A stretch of DNA of 64,000 nucleotides from Hydractinia symbiolongicarpus (Eukaryota > Cnidaria > Hydrozoa > Anthoathecata > Hydractiniidae). The notes under the pieces are model-generated. The model was given only the letters and a program-made list of their open reading frames with translations. It did not search any database and was not told where the DNA came from. Shown piece after piece: positions 1-11,031 of the stretch. The stretch is taken from the NCBI RefSeq assembly GCF_029227915.1, contig NC_079876.1, positions 29,485,828 through 29,549,827 on the forward strand, written 5' to 3'. Position 1 is the first letter of the stretch. Each line of letters begins with the position of its first letter. Both the position numbers and the translations under genes were made by a program.

Positions 1-48
1 GAAAGTTTGAGACATGGAAGGAATAATTGCGCATTGTGAAATAACGGC

Positions 49-91
49 TGGTACAGCTATTGCAGCTGTTCTACCTCTCCAAGTTCGATAC
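49..91 (+). other. Plus-strand A/B-box-like pair in spacer (representative)
   Basis: TGGTACAGCTA at 49-59 matches 10 of 11 positions of the A-box consensus TRGYNNARNNG, and GTTCGATAC at 83-91 matches the B-box consensus GWTCRANNC. The pair lies antisense to the tRNA in type-B spacers and recurs through the array. It could be chance, an ancient tRNA remnant or a cryptic antisense pol III promoter. No cloverleaf is evident around it. Confidence 0.25.
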
Positions 92-130
92 TTCGCCACA
101 ACGTGTCATGGCAAACACATTTCCACGATT

Positions 131-134
131 AAAA
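131..134 (-). terminator. Weak pol III T4 terminator, representative
   Basis: The 'aaaa' on the plus strand reads TTTT on the minus strand, 49 nt beyond the discriminator of the first tRNA. The same T4 recurs in every unit whose trailer reads 'cggttaaaactc' or 'cgattaaaactc'. Units with 'cgtttaaattc' lack it. A minimal T4 this far away is a weak stop in metazoans. Confidence 0.45.
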
Positions 135-183
135 CTCTACAAGCATCCCTCAATCTTCTTATCACACAGGTTAGCCTAGCTAG

Positions 184-266
184 TACCAGAGGTGGGGTTC
201 GAACCCACGCGGACAATCGTCCATTGGAACTTAAGTCCAACGCCTTAACCACTCGGCCACCCTGGT
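184..266 (-). tRNA. tRNA-Leu-TAA: tRNA-Leu(UAA), intact
   Basis: Class II leucine tRNA decoding UUA. On the minus strand: acceptor ACCAGGG pairs with CTCTGGT (one G-U), D arm GCC/GGC, anticodon stem TTGGA/TCCAA around CTTAAGT, variable arm GGAC-GATT-GTCC, T arm GTGGG/CCCAC around TTCGAAC, then A73. CCA is not encoded and there is no intron. A and B boxes are both consensus. This is the reference copy for the array; later entries state only how they differ. Confidence 0.97.
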
Positions 267-636
267 TGAAAATTCAGGTTAATAAGGTTACTTGAACTTG
301 AAAAGGGTACGGGAAATGAACCTTAGTATTCTAAATCGCCCAAGAGCATTACCATTTGACGACCTTCAGATTTTTCAATAATTTGCCCTTTTGATAACTC
401 AACAAAAGGAATGGAACTGCAAAATGGGATGGTAATATTTGGGATTTTGAGTTTGAAAGTTTCGGATATGGAAGGCATTATTGCGCATAGTGAAGTAACG
501 GCTGGTAGAATTACTGGGGTTTTTCTATTTTGCCCTGTGGGATAATTCAACACAACGTATCATGTTAACACATTTCCACAATTAAAACTCTACAAGCATC
601 CCTCAATCTTCTTATCACACAGGTTAGCCTAGCTAA

Positions 637-719
637 TACCAGAGGTGGTGTTCGAACCCATACGGACAATAGTCCATTGGAACTTAAGTCCAACGCCTTA
701 ACCACTCGGCCACCCTGGT
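637..719 (-). tRNA. tRNA-Leu-TAA: tRNA-Leu(UAA), weak T arm (M subfamily)
   Basis: T stem ATGGG/ACCAC has two mispairs (A49-C65 and G-A). Acceptor, D and anticodon arms are normal and the B-box core GTTCGAAC is kept. M-subfamily copies share 'ggtggtgttcgaacccatacgg' and may be functional or decaying. Confidence 0.8.
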
Positions 720-1089
720 TGAAATTTCAGGTTAATAAGGTTACTTGATCTCGGAAAAAGTACTGGGAATGAACCTTAGTATTTTAAATCGTGCAAGAGC
801 ATTAACATCTGTCGATCTTCTTATTTCTTTAATAATTTGCCGTTTTGATAATTCAACAAATTGACTGGAACTGAAAAAAGTATGGTAATATTTGGGATTT
901 TGAGTTTGAAAATTTGAGATATGGAAGGAATATTTGCGCATTGTGAAATAACGGCTGGTACAACTATTGCAGCTGTTCTATTTCTCCAGGTTCGATACTT
1001 CGCCAGAACGTGTCATGGCAAACACATTTCCACGTTTAAATTCTCCAAGCATCCTTCAATCATCTTATCACCCAGATTAACCTAGCTAA

Positions 1090-1104
1090 TGCCGGAATCG
1101 CGCA
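1090..1104 (-). pseudogene. tRNA deleted from unit (142-bp deletion junction)
   Basis: The trailer 'cctagctaat' runs through 'gccgga' straight into leader sequence 'atcgcgcaagagc'. All but ~6 bp of the tRNA and ~66 bp of its 5' flank are missing. Confidence 0.85.
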
Positions 1105-1399
1105 AGAGCATTACCGCTTGATGACCTTCAGACTTTTCAATTATTTGCCGTTTTGATTACTCAACAGATTGACTGGAACTGCAAAAAAGTATGGTAATAT
1201 CTTTGATTTTGAGTTTGAAAGTTTGAGACATGGAAGGCATAATTGCGCATTGTGAAATAACAGCTGGTACAACTATTGCAGCTGTTCTACCTCTCCAAGT
1301 TCGATACTTCGCCACAACGTGTCATGGCAAACACATTTCCACGATTAAAACTCTACAAGCATCCCTCAATCTTCTTATCACACAGGTTAGCCTAGCTAG

Positions 1400-1482
1400 T
1401 ACCAGAGGTGGGGTTCGAACCCACGCGGACAATCGTCCATTGGAACTTAAGTCCAACGCCTTAACCACTCGGCCACCCTGGT
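1400..1482 (-). tRNA. tRNA-Leu-TAA: tRNA-Leu(UAA), intact
   Basis: Identical to the copy at 184-266; it is the homologous position in the second 1215-bp higher-order repeat. Confidence 0.97.
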
Positions 1483-1852
1483 TGAAAATTCAGGTTAATA
1501 AGGTTACTTGAACTTGAAAAGGGTACGGGAAATGAACCTTAGTATTCTAAATCGCCCAAGAGCATTACCATTTGACGACCTTCAGATTTTTCAATAATTT
1601 GTCCTTTTGATAACTCAACAAAATGAATGGAACTGCAAAATGGGATGGTAATATTTGGGATTTTGAGTTTGAAAGTTTCAGATATGGAAGGCATTATTGC
1701 GTATAGTGAAGTAACGGCTGGTAGAATTACTGGGGTTATTCTATTTTGCCCTGTGGGATAATTCAACACAACGTATCATGTTAACACATTTCCACGATTA
1801 AAACTCTACAAGCATCCTTCAATCTTCTTATCACACAGGTTAGCCTAGCTAA

Positions 1853-1935
1853 TACCAGAGGTGGTGTTCGAACCCATACGGACAATAGTCCATTGGAACT
1901 TAAGTCCAACGCCTTAACCACTCGGCCACCCTGGT
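1853..1935 (-). tRNA. tRNA-Leu-TAA: tRNA-Leu(UAA), weak T arm (M)
   Basis: M subfamily, the higher-order-repeat counterpart of 637-719; two T-stem mispairs. Confidence 0.8.
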
Positions 1936-2305
1936 TGAAATTTCAGGTTAATAAGGTTACTTGATCTCGGAAAAAGTACTGGGAATGAACCTTAGTATTT
2001 TAAATCGTGCAAGAGCATTAACATCTGTCGATCTTCTTATTTCTTTAATAATTTGCCGTTTTGATAATTCAACAAATTGGCTGGAACTGAAAAAAGTATG
2101 GTAGTATTTGGGATTTTGAGTTTGAAAATTTGAGATATGGAAGGAATAATTGCGCATTGTGAAATAACGGCTGGTACAACTATTGCAGCTGTTCTATTTC
2201 TCCAGGTTCGATACTTCGCCAGAACGTGTCATGGCAAACACATTTCCACGTTTAAATTCTCTAAGCATCCTTCAATCATCTTATCACCCAGATTAACCTA
2301 GCTAA

Positions 2306-2320
2306 TACCGGAATCGCGCA
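2306..2320 (-). pseudogene. tRNA deleted from unit
   Basis: Junction 'taccgga-atcgcgca', the same 142-bp deletion as at 1090. Confidence 0.85.
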
Positions 2321-2614
2321 AGAGAATTACCATTTGACGACCTTCAGACTTTCAATTATTTGCCGTTTTGATTACTCAACAGATTGACTGGAACTGCAAA
2401 AAAGTATGGTAATATCTGTGATTTTGAGTTTGAAAGTTTGAGACATGGAAGGAATAATTGCGCATTGTGAAATAACGGCTGGTACAACTATTGCAGCTGT
2501 TCTACCTCTCCAAGTTCGATACTTCGCCACAACGTGTCATGGCAAACACATTTCCACGATTAAAACTCTACAAGCATCCCTCAATCTTCTTATCACACAG
2601 GTTAGCCTAGCTAG

Positions 2615-2697
2615 TACCAGAGGTGGGGTTCGAACCCACGCGGACAATCGTCCATTGGAACTTAAGTCCAACGCCTTAACCACTCGGCCACCCTGGT
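2615..2697 (-). tRNA. tRNA-Leu-TAA: tRNA-Leu(UAA), intact
   Basis: Matches the reference copy at every stem and box. Confidence 0.97.
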
Positions 2698-3067
2698 TGA
2701 AAATTCAGGTTAATAAGGTTACTTGAACTTGAAAAGGGTACGGGAAATGAACCTTAGTATTCTAAATCGCCCAAGAGCATTACCATTTGACGACCTTCAG
2801 ATTTTTCAATAATTTGCCCTTTTGATAACTCAACAAAAGGAATGGAACTGCAAAATGGGATGGTAATATTTGGGATTTTGAGTTTGAAAGTTTCGGATAT
2901 GGAAGGCATTATTGCGCATAGTGAAGTAACGGCTGGTAGAATTACTTGGGCTATTCTATTTTGCCCTGTGGGATATTTCAACACAACGTATCATGTTAAC
3001 ACATATCCACTGTTAAAACTCTCCAATCATCCCTCAATCTTCTTATCACACAGGTTAGCCTAGCTAA

Positions 3068-3150
3068 TACCAGAGGCGGGGTTCGAACCCATGCGGACAA
3101 TTGTCCATTGGAACTTAAGTCCAACGCCTTAACCACTCGGCCACCCTGGT
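3068..3150 (-). tRNA. tRNA-Leu-TAA: tRNA-Leu(UAA), G subfamily
   Basis: T stem ATGGG/CCCGC has one A-C mispair at its base and one U-G pair. Variable arm loop is AATT. Other arms pair. Confidence 0.85.
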
Positions 3151-3521
3151 TAAAATTTCAAGTTAATAAGGTTACTTGAATTTTGAAAAAGTACTGGCAA
3201 TGAATCTTATTATTTTAAATCCCGCAAGAGCATTACCATTTGACGACCTTCAGACTTTTCAATAATTTGCCGTTTTGATAACTCAACAGATTGACTGGAA
3301 CTGCAAAAAAGTATGGTAATATCTGTGATTTTGAGTTTGAAAGTTTGAGACATGGAAGGAATAATTGCGCATTGTAAAATAACGGCTGGTACAACTATTG
3401 CAGCTGTTCTACCTCTCCAAGTTCGATACTTCGCCACAACGTGCCATGGCAAACACATTTCCACGATTAAAACTCTACAATCATCCCTCAATATTCTTAT
3501 CACACAGGTTAGCCTAGCTAA

Positions 3522-3604
3522 TACCACAGGTGGGGTTCGAACCCACGCGGACAATCGTCCATTGGAACTTAAGTCCAACGCCTTAACCACTCGGCCACCC
3601 TGGT
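3522..3604 (-). tRNA. tRNA-Leu-TAA: tRNA-Leu(UAA), X subfamily (acceptor G5-G68)
   Basis: The 3' acceptor strand is CTGTGGT ('accacagg' on plus), giving a G-G mispair at the fifth pair. T arm, B box and anticodon arm are perfect. Confidence 0.85.
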
Positions 3605-3973
3605 TGTAATTTCACGTTACCAAGGTTGCTTGAACTTGGAAAACGTACTGGCAATGAACCTCAGTATTCTAAATCGCGCAAGAGCACTACCATTTGACGA
3701 CCTTCAGATTTTTCAATAATTTGCCCTTTTGATAACTCAACAAAATGAATGGAACTGCAAAATGGGATGGTAATATTTAGGATTTTGAGTTTAATGTTTC
3801 AGATATGGAAGGCATTATTTCGTATCGTGAAGTAACGGCTGGTAGAATTATTGGGGCTATTCTATTTTGCCCTGTGCGATAATTCAACACAACGTATCAT
3901 GTTAACACGTTTCCACGGTTAAAACTCTCCAATCATCCCTCAATCTTCTTATCACACAGGTTAGCCTAGCTAA

Positions 3974-4056
3974 TACCAGAGGCGGGGTTCAAACCCATGC
4001 GGACAATAGTCCATTGGAACTTAAGTCCAACGCCTTAACCACTCGGCCACCCTGGT
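3974..4056 (-). tRNA. tRNA-Leu-TAA: tRNA-Leu(UAA), B-box mutation
   Basis: G subfamily with T loop TTTGAAC; the B-box C56 is lost, which should weaken TFIIIC binding and the D/T-loop contact. Confidence 0.7.
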
Positions 4057-4426
4057 TGAAATTTCAAGTTAATAAGGTTACTTGAACTTTGAAAAAGTAC
4101 TGGCAATAAATCTTATTATTTTAAATCGCGCAAGAGCATTACCATTTGACGACCTTCAGACTTTTCAATAATTTGCCGTTTTGATAACTCAACAGATTGA
4201 CTGGAACTGCAAAAAAGTATGGTAATATCTGTGATTTTGAGTTTGAAAGTTTGAGACATGAAGGAATAATTGCGCATTGTGAAATAACGGCTGGTACAAC
4301 TATTGCAGCTGTTCTACCTCTCCAAGCTCGATACTTCGCCACAACGTGCCATGGCAAACACATTTCCACGATTAAAACTCTACAATCATCCCTCAATCTT
4401 CTTATCACACAGGTTAGCCTAGCTAA

Positions 4427-4509
4427 TACCACAGGTGGGGTTCGAACCCACGCGGACAATCGTCCATTGGAACTTAAGTCCAACGCCTTAACCACTCGGC
4501 CACCCTGGT
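4427..4509 (-). tRNA. tRNA-Leu-TAA: tRNA-Leu(UAA), X subfamily
   Basis: Only the acceptor G5-G68 mispair departs from the reference. Confidence 0.86.
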
Positions 4510-4880
4510 TGAAATTTCACGTTACCAAGGTTGCTTGAACTTGGAAAACGTACTGGCAATGAACCTCAGTATTCTAAATCGCGCAAGAGCACTACCATTT
4601 GACGACCTTCAGATTTTTCAATAATTTGCCCTTTTGATAACTCAACAAAATGAATAGAACTGCAAACAAGTATGGTAATATCTGTGATTTTGAGTTTGAA
4701 AGTTTGAGACATGGAAGGAATAATTGCGCATTGTGAAATAACGGCTGGTACAACTATTGCAGCTGTTCTACCTCTCCAAGTTCGATACTTCGCCACAACG
4801 TGTCATGGCAAACACATTTCCACGATTAAAACTCTACAAGCATCCCTGAATCTTCTTATCACACAGGTTAGCCTAGCTAG

Positions 4881-4963
4881 TACCAGAGGTGGGGTTTGAA
4901 CCCACGCGGACAATCGTCCATTGGAACTTAAGTCCAACGCCTTAACCACTCGGCCACCCTGGT
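4881..4963 (-). tRNA. tRNA-Leu-TAA: tRNA-Leu(UAA), near-intact
   Basis: T loop TTCAAAC (G57 to A); still within the B-box consensus. All stems pair. Confidence 0.93.
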
Positions 4964-5333
4964 TGAAAATTCAAGTTAATAAGGTTACTTGAACTTGAAA
5001 AGGGTACGGGAAATGAACCTTAGTATTCTAAATCGCCCAAGAGCATTACCATTTGACGACTTTCAGATTTTTCAATAATTTGCCCTTTTGATAACTCAAG
5101 AAAAGGAATGGAACTGCAAAATGGGATGGTAATATTTGGGATTTTGAGTTTGAAAGTTTCAGATATGGAAGGCATTATTGCGCATAGTGAAGTAACGGCT
5201 GGTAGAATTACTGGGGCTATTCTATTTTGCCCTGTGGGATAATTCCACGCAACGTATCATGTTAACACATATCCACGGTTAAAACTCTCCAATCATCCCT
5301 CAATCTTCTTATCAGACAGGTTAGCCTAGCTAA

Positions 5334-5416
5334 TACCAGAGGCGGGGTTCGAACCCATGCGGACAATAGTCCATTGGAACTTAAGTCCAACGCCTTAACC
5401 ACTCGGCCACCCTGGT
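5334..5416 (-). tRNA. tRNA-Leu-TAA: tRNA-Leu(UAA), G subfamily
   Basis: T-stem basal A-C mispair only; anticodon and boxes normal. Confidence 0.85.
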
Positions 5417-5786
5417 TGAAATTTCAAGGTAATAAGGTTACTTGAACTTTGAAAAAGTACTGGCAATGAATCTTATTATTTTAAATCGCGCAAGAGCATT
5501 ACCATTTGACGACCTTCAGACTTTTCAATAATTTGCCGTTTTGATAACTCAACAGATTGACTGGAACTGCAAAAAAGTATGGTAATATCTGTGATTTTGA
5601 GTTTGAAAGTTTGAGACATGAAGGAATAATTGCGCATTGTGAAATAACGGCTGGTACAACTATTGCAGCTGTTCTACCTCTCCAAGCTCGATACTTCGCC
5701 ACAACGTGCCATGGCAAACACATTTCCACGATTAAAACTCTACAATCATCCCTCAATCTTCTTATCACACAGGTTAGCCTAGCTAA

Positions 5787-5869
5787 TACCACAGGTGGGG
5801 TTCGAACCCACGCGGACTATCGTCCATTGGAACTTAAGTCCAACGCCTTAACCACTCGGCCACCCTGGT
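5787..5869 (-). tRNA. tRNA-Leu-TAA: tRNA-Leu(UAA), X subfamily
   Basis: Acceptor G5-G68 mispair; variable-arm loop GATA instead of GATT. Confidence 0.85.
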
Positions 5870-6239
5870 TGTAATTTCACGTTACCAAGGTTGCTCAAAC
5901 TTGGAAAACGTACTGGCAATGAACCTCAGTATTCTAAATCGCGCAAGAGCACTACCATTTGACGACCTTCAAATTTTTCAATAATTTGCCCTTTTGATAA
6001 CTCAACAAAATGAATGGAACTGCAAACAAGTATGGTAATATCTGTGATTTTGAGTTTTAAAGTTTGAGACATGGAAGGAATAATTGCGCATAGTGAAGTA
6101 ACGGCTGGTAGAATTACTGGGGCTATTCTATTTTGCCCTGTGGGATAATTCAACACAACGTATCATGTTAACACATATCCACGGTTAAAACTCTCCAATC
6201 ATCCCTCAATCTTCTTATCACACAGGTTAGCCTAGCTAA

Positions 6240-6322
6240 TACCAGAGGCGGGGTTCGAACCCATGCGGACAATAGTCCATTGGAACTTAAGTCCAACGCT
6301 TTAACCACTCGGCCACCCTGGT
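6240..6322 (-). tRNA. tRNA-Leu-TAA: tRNA-Leu(UAA), G subfamily, D-stem mismatch
   Basis: D stem reads GCC/AGC ('caacgcttt' on plus), one C-A mispair, besides the T-stem A-C. An oligo-A tract abuts its 5' end. Confidence 0.78.
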
Positions 6323-6323
6323 T

Positions 6324-6343
6324 GAAAAAAAAAGAAAAAAAAA
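6324..6343. repeat. Oligo-A tract replacing leader
   Basis: A9-G-A9 replaces the usual 'gaaatttcaagttaa' next to the tRNA 5' end; the minus strand is a T-rich block just upstream of the tRNA start. Related tracts occur at 10121 and 11032. Confidence 0.85.
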
Positions 6344-6698
6344 TAAGGTTACTTGAACTTTGAAAAAGTACTGGCAATGAATCTTATTATTTTAAATCGC
6401 GCAAGAGCATTACCATTTGACGACCTTCAGACTTTTCAATTATTTGCCGTTTTGATTACTCAACAGATTGACTGGAACTGCAAAAAAGTATGGTAATATC
6501 TGTGATTTTGAGTTTGAAAGTTTGAGACATGGAAGGAATAATTGCGCATTGTGAAATAACGGCTGGTACAACTATTGCAGCTGTTCTACCTCTCCAAGTT
6601 CGATACTTCGCCACAACGTGTCATGGCAAACACATTTCCACGATTAAAACTCTACAAGCATCCCTCAATCTTCTTATCACACAGGTTAGCCTAGCTAG

Positions 6699-6781
6699 TA
6701 CCAGAGGTGGGGTTCGAACCCACGCGGACAATCGTCCATTGGAACTTAAGTCCAACGCCTTAACCACTCGGCCACCCTGGT
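6699..6781 (-). tRNA. tRNA-Leu-TAA: tRNA-Leu(UAA), intact
   Basis: Reference sequence. Confidence 0.97.
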
Positions 6782-7151
6782 TGAAAATTCAGGTTAATAA
6801 GGTTACTTGAACTTGAAAAGGGTACGGGAAATGAACCTTAGTATTCTAAATCGCCCAAGAGCATTACCATTTGACGACCTTCAGATTTTTCAATAATTTG
6901 CCCTTTTGATAACTCAACAAAAGGAATGGAACTGCAAAATGGGATGGTAATATTTGGGATTTTGAGTTTGAAAGTTTCGGATATGGAAGGCATTATTGCG
7001 CATAGTGAAGTAACGGCTAGTAGAATTACTTGGGCTATTCTATTTTGCCCTGTGGGATAATTCAACACAACGTATCATGTTAACACATATCCACGGTTAA
7101 AACTCTCCAATCATCCCTCAATCTTCTTATCACACAGGTTAGCTTAGCTAA

Positions 7152-7234
7152 TACCAGAGACGGGGTTCGAACCCATGCCGACAATTGTCCATTGGAACTT
7201 AAGTCCAACGCCTTAACCACTCGGCCACCCTGGT
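7152..7234 (-). tRNA. tRNA-Leu-TAA: tRNA-Leu(UAA), G subfamily variant
   Basis: Variable arm GGAC/GTCG has one mispair in addition to the basal T-stem A-C. Confidence 0.78.
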
Positions 7235-7604
7235 TGAAATTTCAAGTTAATAAGGTTACTTGAATTTTGAAAAAGTACTGGCAATGAATCTTATTATTTT
7301 AAATCGCGCAAGAGCATTACCATTTGACGACCTTCAGACTTTTCAATAATTTGCCGTTTTGATAACTCAACAGATTGACTGGAACTGCAAAAAAGTATGG
7401 TAATATCTGTGATTTTGAGTTTGAAAGTTTGAGACATGAAGGAATAATTGCGCATTGTGAAATAACGGCTGGTACAACTATTGCAGCTGTTCTACCTCTC
7501 CAAGCTCGATACTTCGCCACAGCGTGTCATGGCAAACACATTTCCACGATTAAAACTCTACAAGCATCCCTTAATCTTCTTAACACACAGGTTAGCCTAG
7601 CTAA

Positions 7605-7687
7605 TACCAGAGGTGGTGTTCGAACCCATACGGACAATAGTCCATTGGAACTTAAGTCCAACGCCTTAACCACTCGGCCACCCTGGT
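7605..7687 (-). tRNA. tRNA-Leu-TAA: tRNA-Leu(UAA), weak T arm (M)
   Basis: M subfamily; two T-stem mispairs, other arms normal. Confidence 0.8.
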
Positions 7688-8058
7688 TGAAATTTCAGGT
7701 TAATAAGGTTACTTGATCTCGGAAAAAGTACTGGGAATGAACCTTAGTATTTTTAATCGTGCAAGAGCATTAACATCTGTCGATCTTCTTATTTCTTTAA
7801 AAATTTGCCGTTTTGATAATTCAACAAATTAATTGGAACTGCAAAAAAGTATGGTAATATTTGGGATTTTGAGTTTGAAAATTTGAGATATGGAAGGAAT
7901 AATTGCGCATTGTGAAATAACGGCTGGTACAACTATTGCAGCTGTTCTATTTCTCCAGGTTCGATACTTCGCCAGAACGTGTCATGGCAAACACATTTCC
8001 ACGTTTAAATTCTCCAAGCATCCTTCAATCATCTTATCACCCAGATTAACCTAGCTAA

Positions 8059-8073
8059 TACCGGAATCGCGCA
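8059..8073 (-). pseudogene. tRNA deleted from unit
   Basis: 'taccgga-atcgcgca' deletion junction. Confidence 0.85.
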
Positions 8074-8368
8074 AGAGCATTACCATTTGACGACCTTCAG
8101 ACTTTTCAATTATTTGCCGTTTTGATTACTCAACAGATTGACTGGAACTGCAAAAAAGTATGGTAATATCTGTGATTTTGAGTTTGAAAGTTTGAGACAT
8201 GGAAGGAATAATTGCGCATTGTGAAATAACGGCTGGTACAACTATTGCAGCTGTTCTACCTCTCCAAGTTCGATACTTCGCCACAACGTGTCATGGCAAA
8301 CACATTTCCACGATTAAAACTCTACAAGCATCCCTCAATCTTCTTATCACACAGGTTAGCCTAGCTAG

Positions 8369-8451
8369 TACCAGAGGTGGGGTTCGAACCCACGTGGACA
8401 ATCGTCCATTGGAACTTAAGTCCAACGCCTTAACCACTCGGCCACCCTGGT
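8369..8451 (-). tRNA. tRNA-Leu-TAA: tRNA-Leu(UAA), intact
   Basis: One change outside the stems ('cacgtgg' for 'cacgcgg'); otherwise reference. Confidence 0.95.
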
Positions 8452-8822
8452 TGAAAATTCAGGTTAATAAGGTTACTTGAACTTGAAAAGGGTACGGGAA
8501 ATGAACCTTAGTATTTTTAATCGTGAAAGAGCATTAACATCTGTCGATCTTCTTATTTCTTTAATAATTTGCCGTTTTGATAATTCAACAAATTGACTGG
8601 AACTGCAAAAAAGTATGGTAATATTTGGGATTTTGAGTTTGAAAATTTGAGATATGGAAGGAATAATTGCGCATTGTGAAATAACGACTGATACAACTAT
8701 TGCAGCTGTTCTATTTCTCCAGGTTCGATACTTCGCCAGAACGTGTCATGGCAAACACATTTCCACGTTTAAACTCTCCAAGCATCCTTCAATCATCTTA
8801 TCACCCAGATAAACCTAGCTAA

Positions 8823-8837
8823 TACCGGAATCGTGCA
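8823..8837 (-). pseudogene. tRNA deleted from unit
   Basis: Deletion junction with 'atcgtgca' on the leader side. Confidence 0.85.
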
Positions 8838-9130
8838 AGAGCATTACCATTTGACGACCTTCAGACTTTTCAATAATTTGCCGTTTTGATAACTCAACAG
8901 ATTGACTGGAACTGCAAAAAAGTATGGTAATATCTGTGATTTTGAGTTTGAAAGTTTGAGACATGAAGGAATAATTGCGCATTGTGAAATAACGGCTGGT
9001 ACAACTATTGCAGCTGTTCTACCTCTCCAAGTTCGATACTTCGCCACAACGTGTCATGCAAACACATTTCCACGAATAAAACTCTACAAGCATCCCTCAA
9101 TCTTCTTATCACACAGGTTAGCCTAGCTAG

Positions 9131-9213
9131 TACCAGAGGTGGGGTTCGAACCCACGCGGACAATCGTCCATTGGAACTTAAGTCCAACGCCTTAACCACT
9201 CGGCCACCCTGGT
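9131..9213 (-). tRNA. tRNA-Leu-TAA: tRNA-Leu(UAA), intact
   Basis: Reference sequence. Confidence 0.97.
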
Positions 9214-9583
9214 TAAAAATTCAGGTTAATAAGGTTACTTGAACTTGAAAAGGGTACGGGAAATGAACCTTAGTATTCTAAATCGCCCAAGAGCATTACC
9301 ATTTGACGACCTTCAGATTTTTCAAAAATTTGCCCTTTTGATAACTCAACAAAAGGAATGGAACTGCAAAATGGGATGGTAATATTTGGGATTTTGAGTT
9401 TGAAAGTTTCAGATATGGAAGGCATTATTGCGCATAGTGAAGTAACGGCTGGTAGAATTACTGGGGCTATTCTATTTTGCCCTGTGGGATAATTCAACAA
9501 AACGTATCATGTTAACACATATCCACGGTTAAAACTCTCCAATCATCCCTCAATCTTCTTATCACACAGGTTAGCCTAGCTAA

Positions 9584-9666
9584 TACCAGAGGCGGGGTTC
9601 GAACCCATGCGGACAATTGTCCATTGGAACTTAAGTCCAACGCCTTAACCACTCGGCCACCCTGGT
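9584..9666 (-). tRNA. tRNA-Leu-TAA: tRNA-Leu(UAA), G subfamily
   Basis: Basal T-stem A-C mispair; variable loop AATT. Confidence 0.85.
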
Positions 9667-10036
9667 TGTAATTTCACGTTACCAAGGTTGCTCGAACTTG
9701 GAAAACGTACTGGCAATGAACATCAGTATTCTAAATCGCGCAAGAGCACTACCATTTGACGACCTTCAAATTTTTCAATAATTTGCCCTTTTGATAACTC
9801 AACAAAATGAATGGAACTGCAAACAAGTATGGTAATATCTGTGATTTTGAGTTTGAAAGTTTGAGACATGGAAGGAATAATTGCGCATAGTGAAGTAACG
9901 GCTGGTAGAATTACTGGGGCTATTCTATTTTGCCCTGTGGGATAATTCAACACAACGTATCATGTTAACACATATCCACGGTTAAAACTCTCCAATCATC
10001 CCTCAATCTTCTTATCACACAGGTTAGCCTAGCTAA

Positions 10037-10119
10037 TACCAGAGGCGGGGTTCGAACCCATGCGGACAATAGTCCATTGGAACTTAAGTCCAACGCCTTA
10101 ACCACTCGGCCACCCTGGT
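10037..10119 (-). tRNA. tRNA-Leu-TAA: tRNA-Leu(UAA), G subfamily
   Basis: Basal T-stem A-C mispair; an A/G-rich tract adjoins the 5' end. Confidence 0.85.
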
Positions 10120-10120
10120 T

Positions 10121-10140
10121 GAAAAGAAAAGAAAAAGAAA
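10121..10140. repeat. A-rich tract replacing leader
   Basis: GA4-GA4-GA5-GA3 pattern at the tRNA 5' flank, a mutated relative of the tract at 6324. Confidence 0.85.
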
Positions 10141-10494
10141 TAAGGTTACTTGAACTTTGAAAAAGTACTGGCAATGAATCTTATTATTTTAAATCGCGCA
10201 AGAGCATTACCATTTGACGACCTTCAGACTTTTCAATAATTTGCCGTTTTGATAACTCAACAGATTGACTGGAACTGCAAAAAAGTATGGTAATATCTGT
10301 GATTTTGAGTTTGAAAGTTTGAGACATGAAGGAATAATTGCGCATTGTGAAATAACGGCTGGTACAACTATTGCAGCTGTTCTACCTCTCCAAGCTCGAT
10401 ATTTCGCCACCACGTGTCATGGCAAACACATTTCCACGATTAAAACTCTACAAGCATCCCTTAATCTTCTTAACACACAGGTTAGCCTAGTTAA

Positions 10495-10577
10495 TACCAC
10501 AGGTGGGGTTCGAACCCACGCGGACAATCGTCCATTGGAACTTAAGTCCAACGCCTTAACCACTCGGCCACCCTGGT
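10495..10577 (-). tRNA. tRNA-Leu-TAA: tRNA-Leu(UAA), X subfamily
   Basis: Acceptor G5-G68 mispair only. Confidence 0.86.
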
Positions 10578-10947
10578 TGTAATTTCACGTTACCAAGGTT
10601 GCTCGAACTTGGAAAACGTACTGGCAATGAACCTCAGTATTCTAAATCGCGCAAGAGCACTACCATTTGACGACCTTCAAATTTTTCAATAATTTGCCCT
10701 TTTGATAACTCAACAAAATGAATGGAACTGCAAACAAGTATGGTAATATCTGTGATTTTGAGTTTGAAAGTTTGAGACATGGAAGGAATAATTGCGCATA
10801 GTGAAGTAACGGCTGGTAGAATTACTGGGGCTATTCTATTTTGCCCTGTGGGATAATTCAACACAACGTATCATGTTAACACATATCCACGGTTAAAACT
10901 CTCCAATCATCCCTCAATCTTCTTATCACACAGGTTAGCCTAGCTAA

Positions 10948-11030
10948 TACCAGAGGCGGGGTTCGAACCCATGCGGACAATAGTCCATTGAAACTTAAGT
11001 CCAACGCCTTAACCACTCGGCCACCCTGGT
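10948..11030 (-). tRNA. tRNA-Leu-TAA: tRNA-Leu(UAA), G subfamily
   Basis: Anticodon stem TTGGA/TTCAA keeps pairing through a G-U; basal T-stem A-C. Confidence 0.84.
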
Positions 11031-11031
11031 T

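Noticed and set aside
14-295. Recurrent ~93-codon plus-strand frame through spacer and tRNA
   Set aside because: Its C-terminal part is simply the antisense translation of tRNA-Leu. It breaks in many units through single-base indels, and repetition reflects repeat identity, not coding selection.
323-553. Recurrent ~76-codon minus-strand frame in spacers
   Set aside because: Open in both spacer families, but roughly a third of residues differ between them with no excess of silent changes. One-base indels switch the frame in many units, and no domain or signal is seen.
3210-3590. Minus-strand frames containing a VKALDLSSNGRLSAWVRTPP-like peptide
   Set aside because: This peptide is the sense-strand translation of the tRNA-Leu gene, a familiar annotation artefact.
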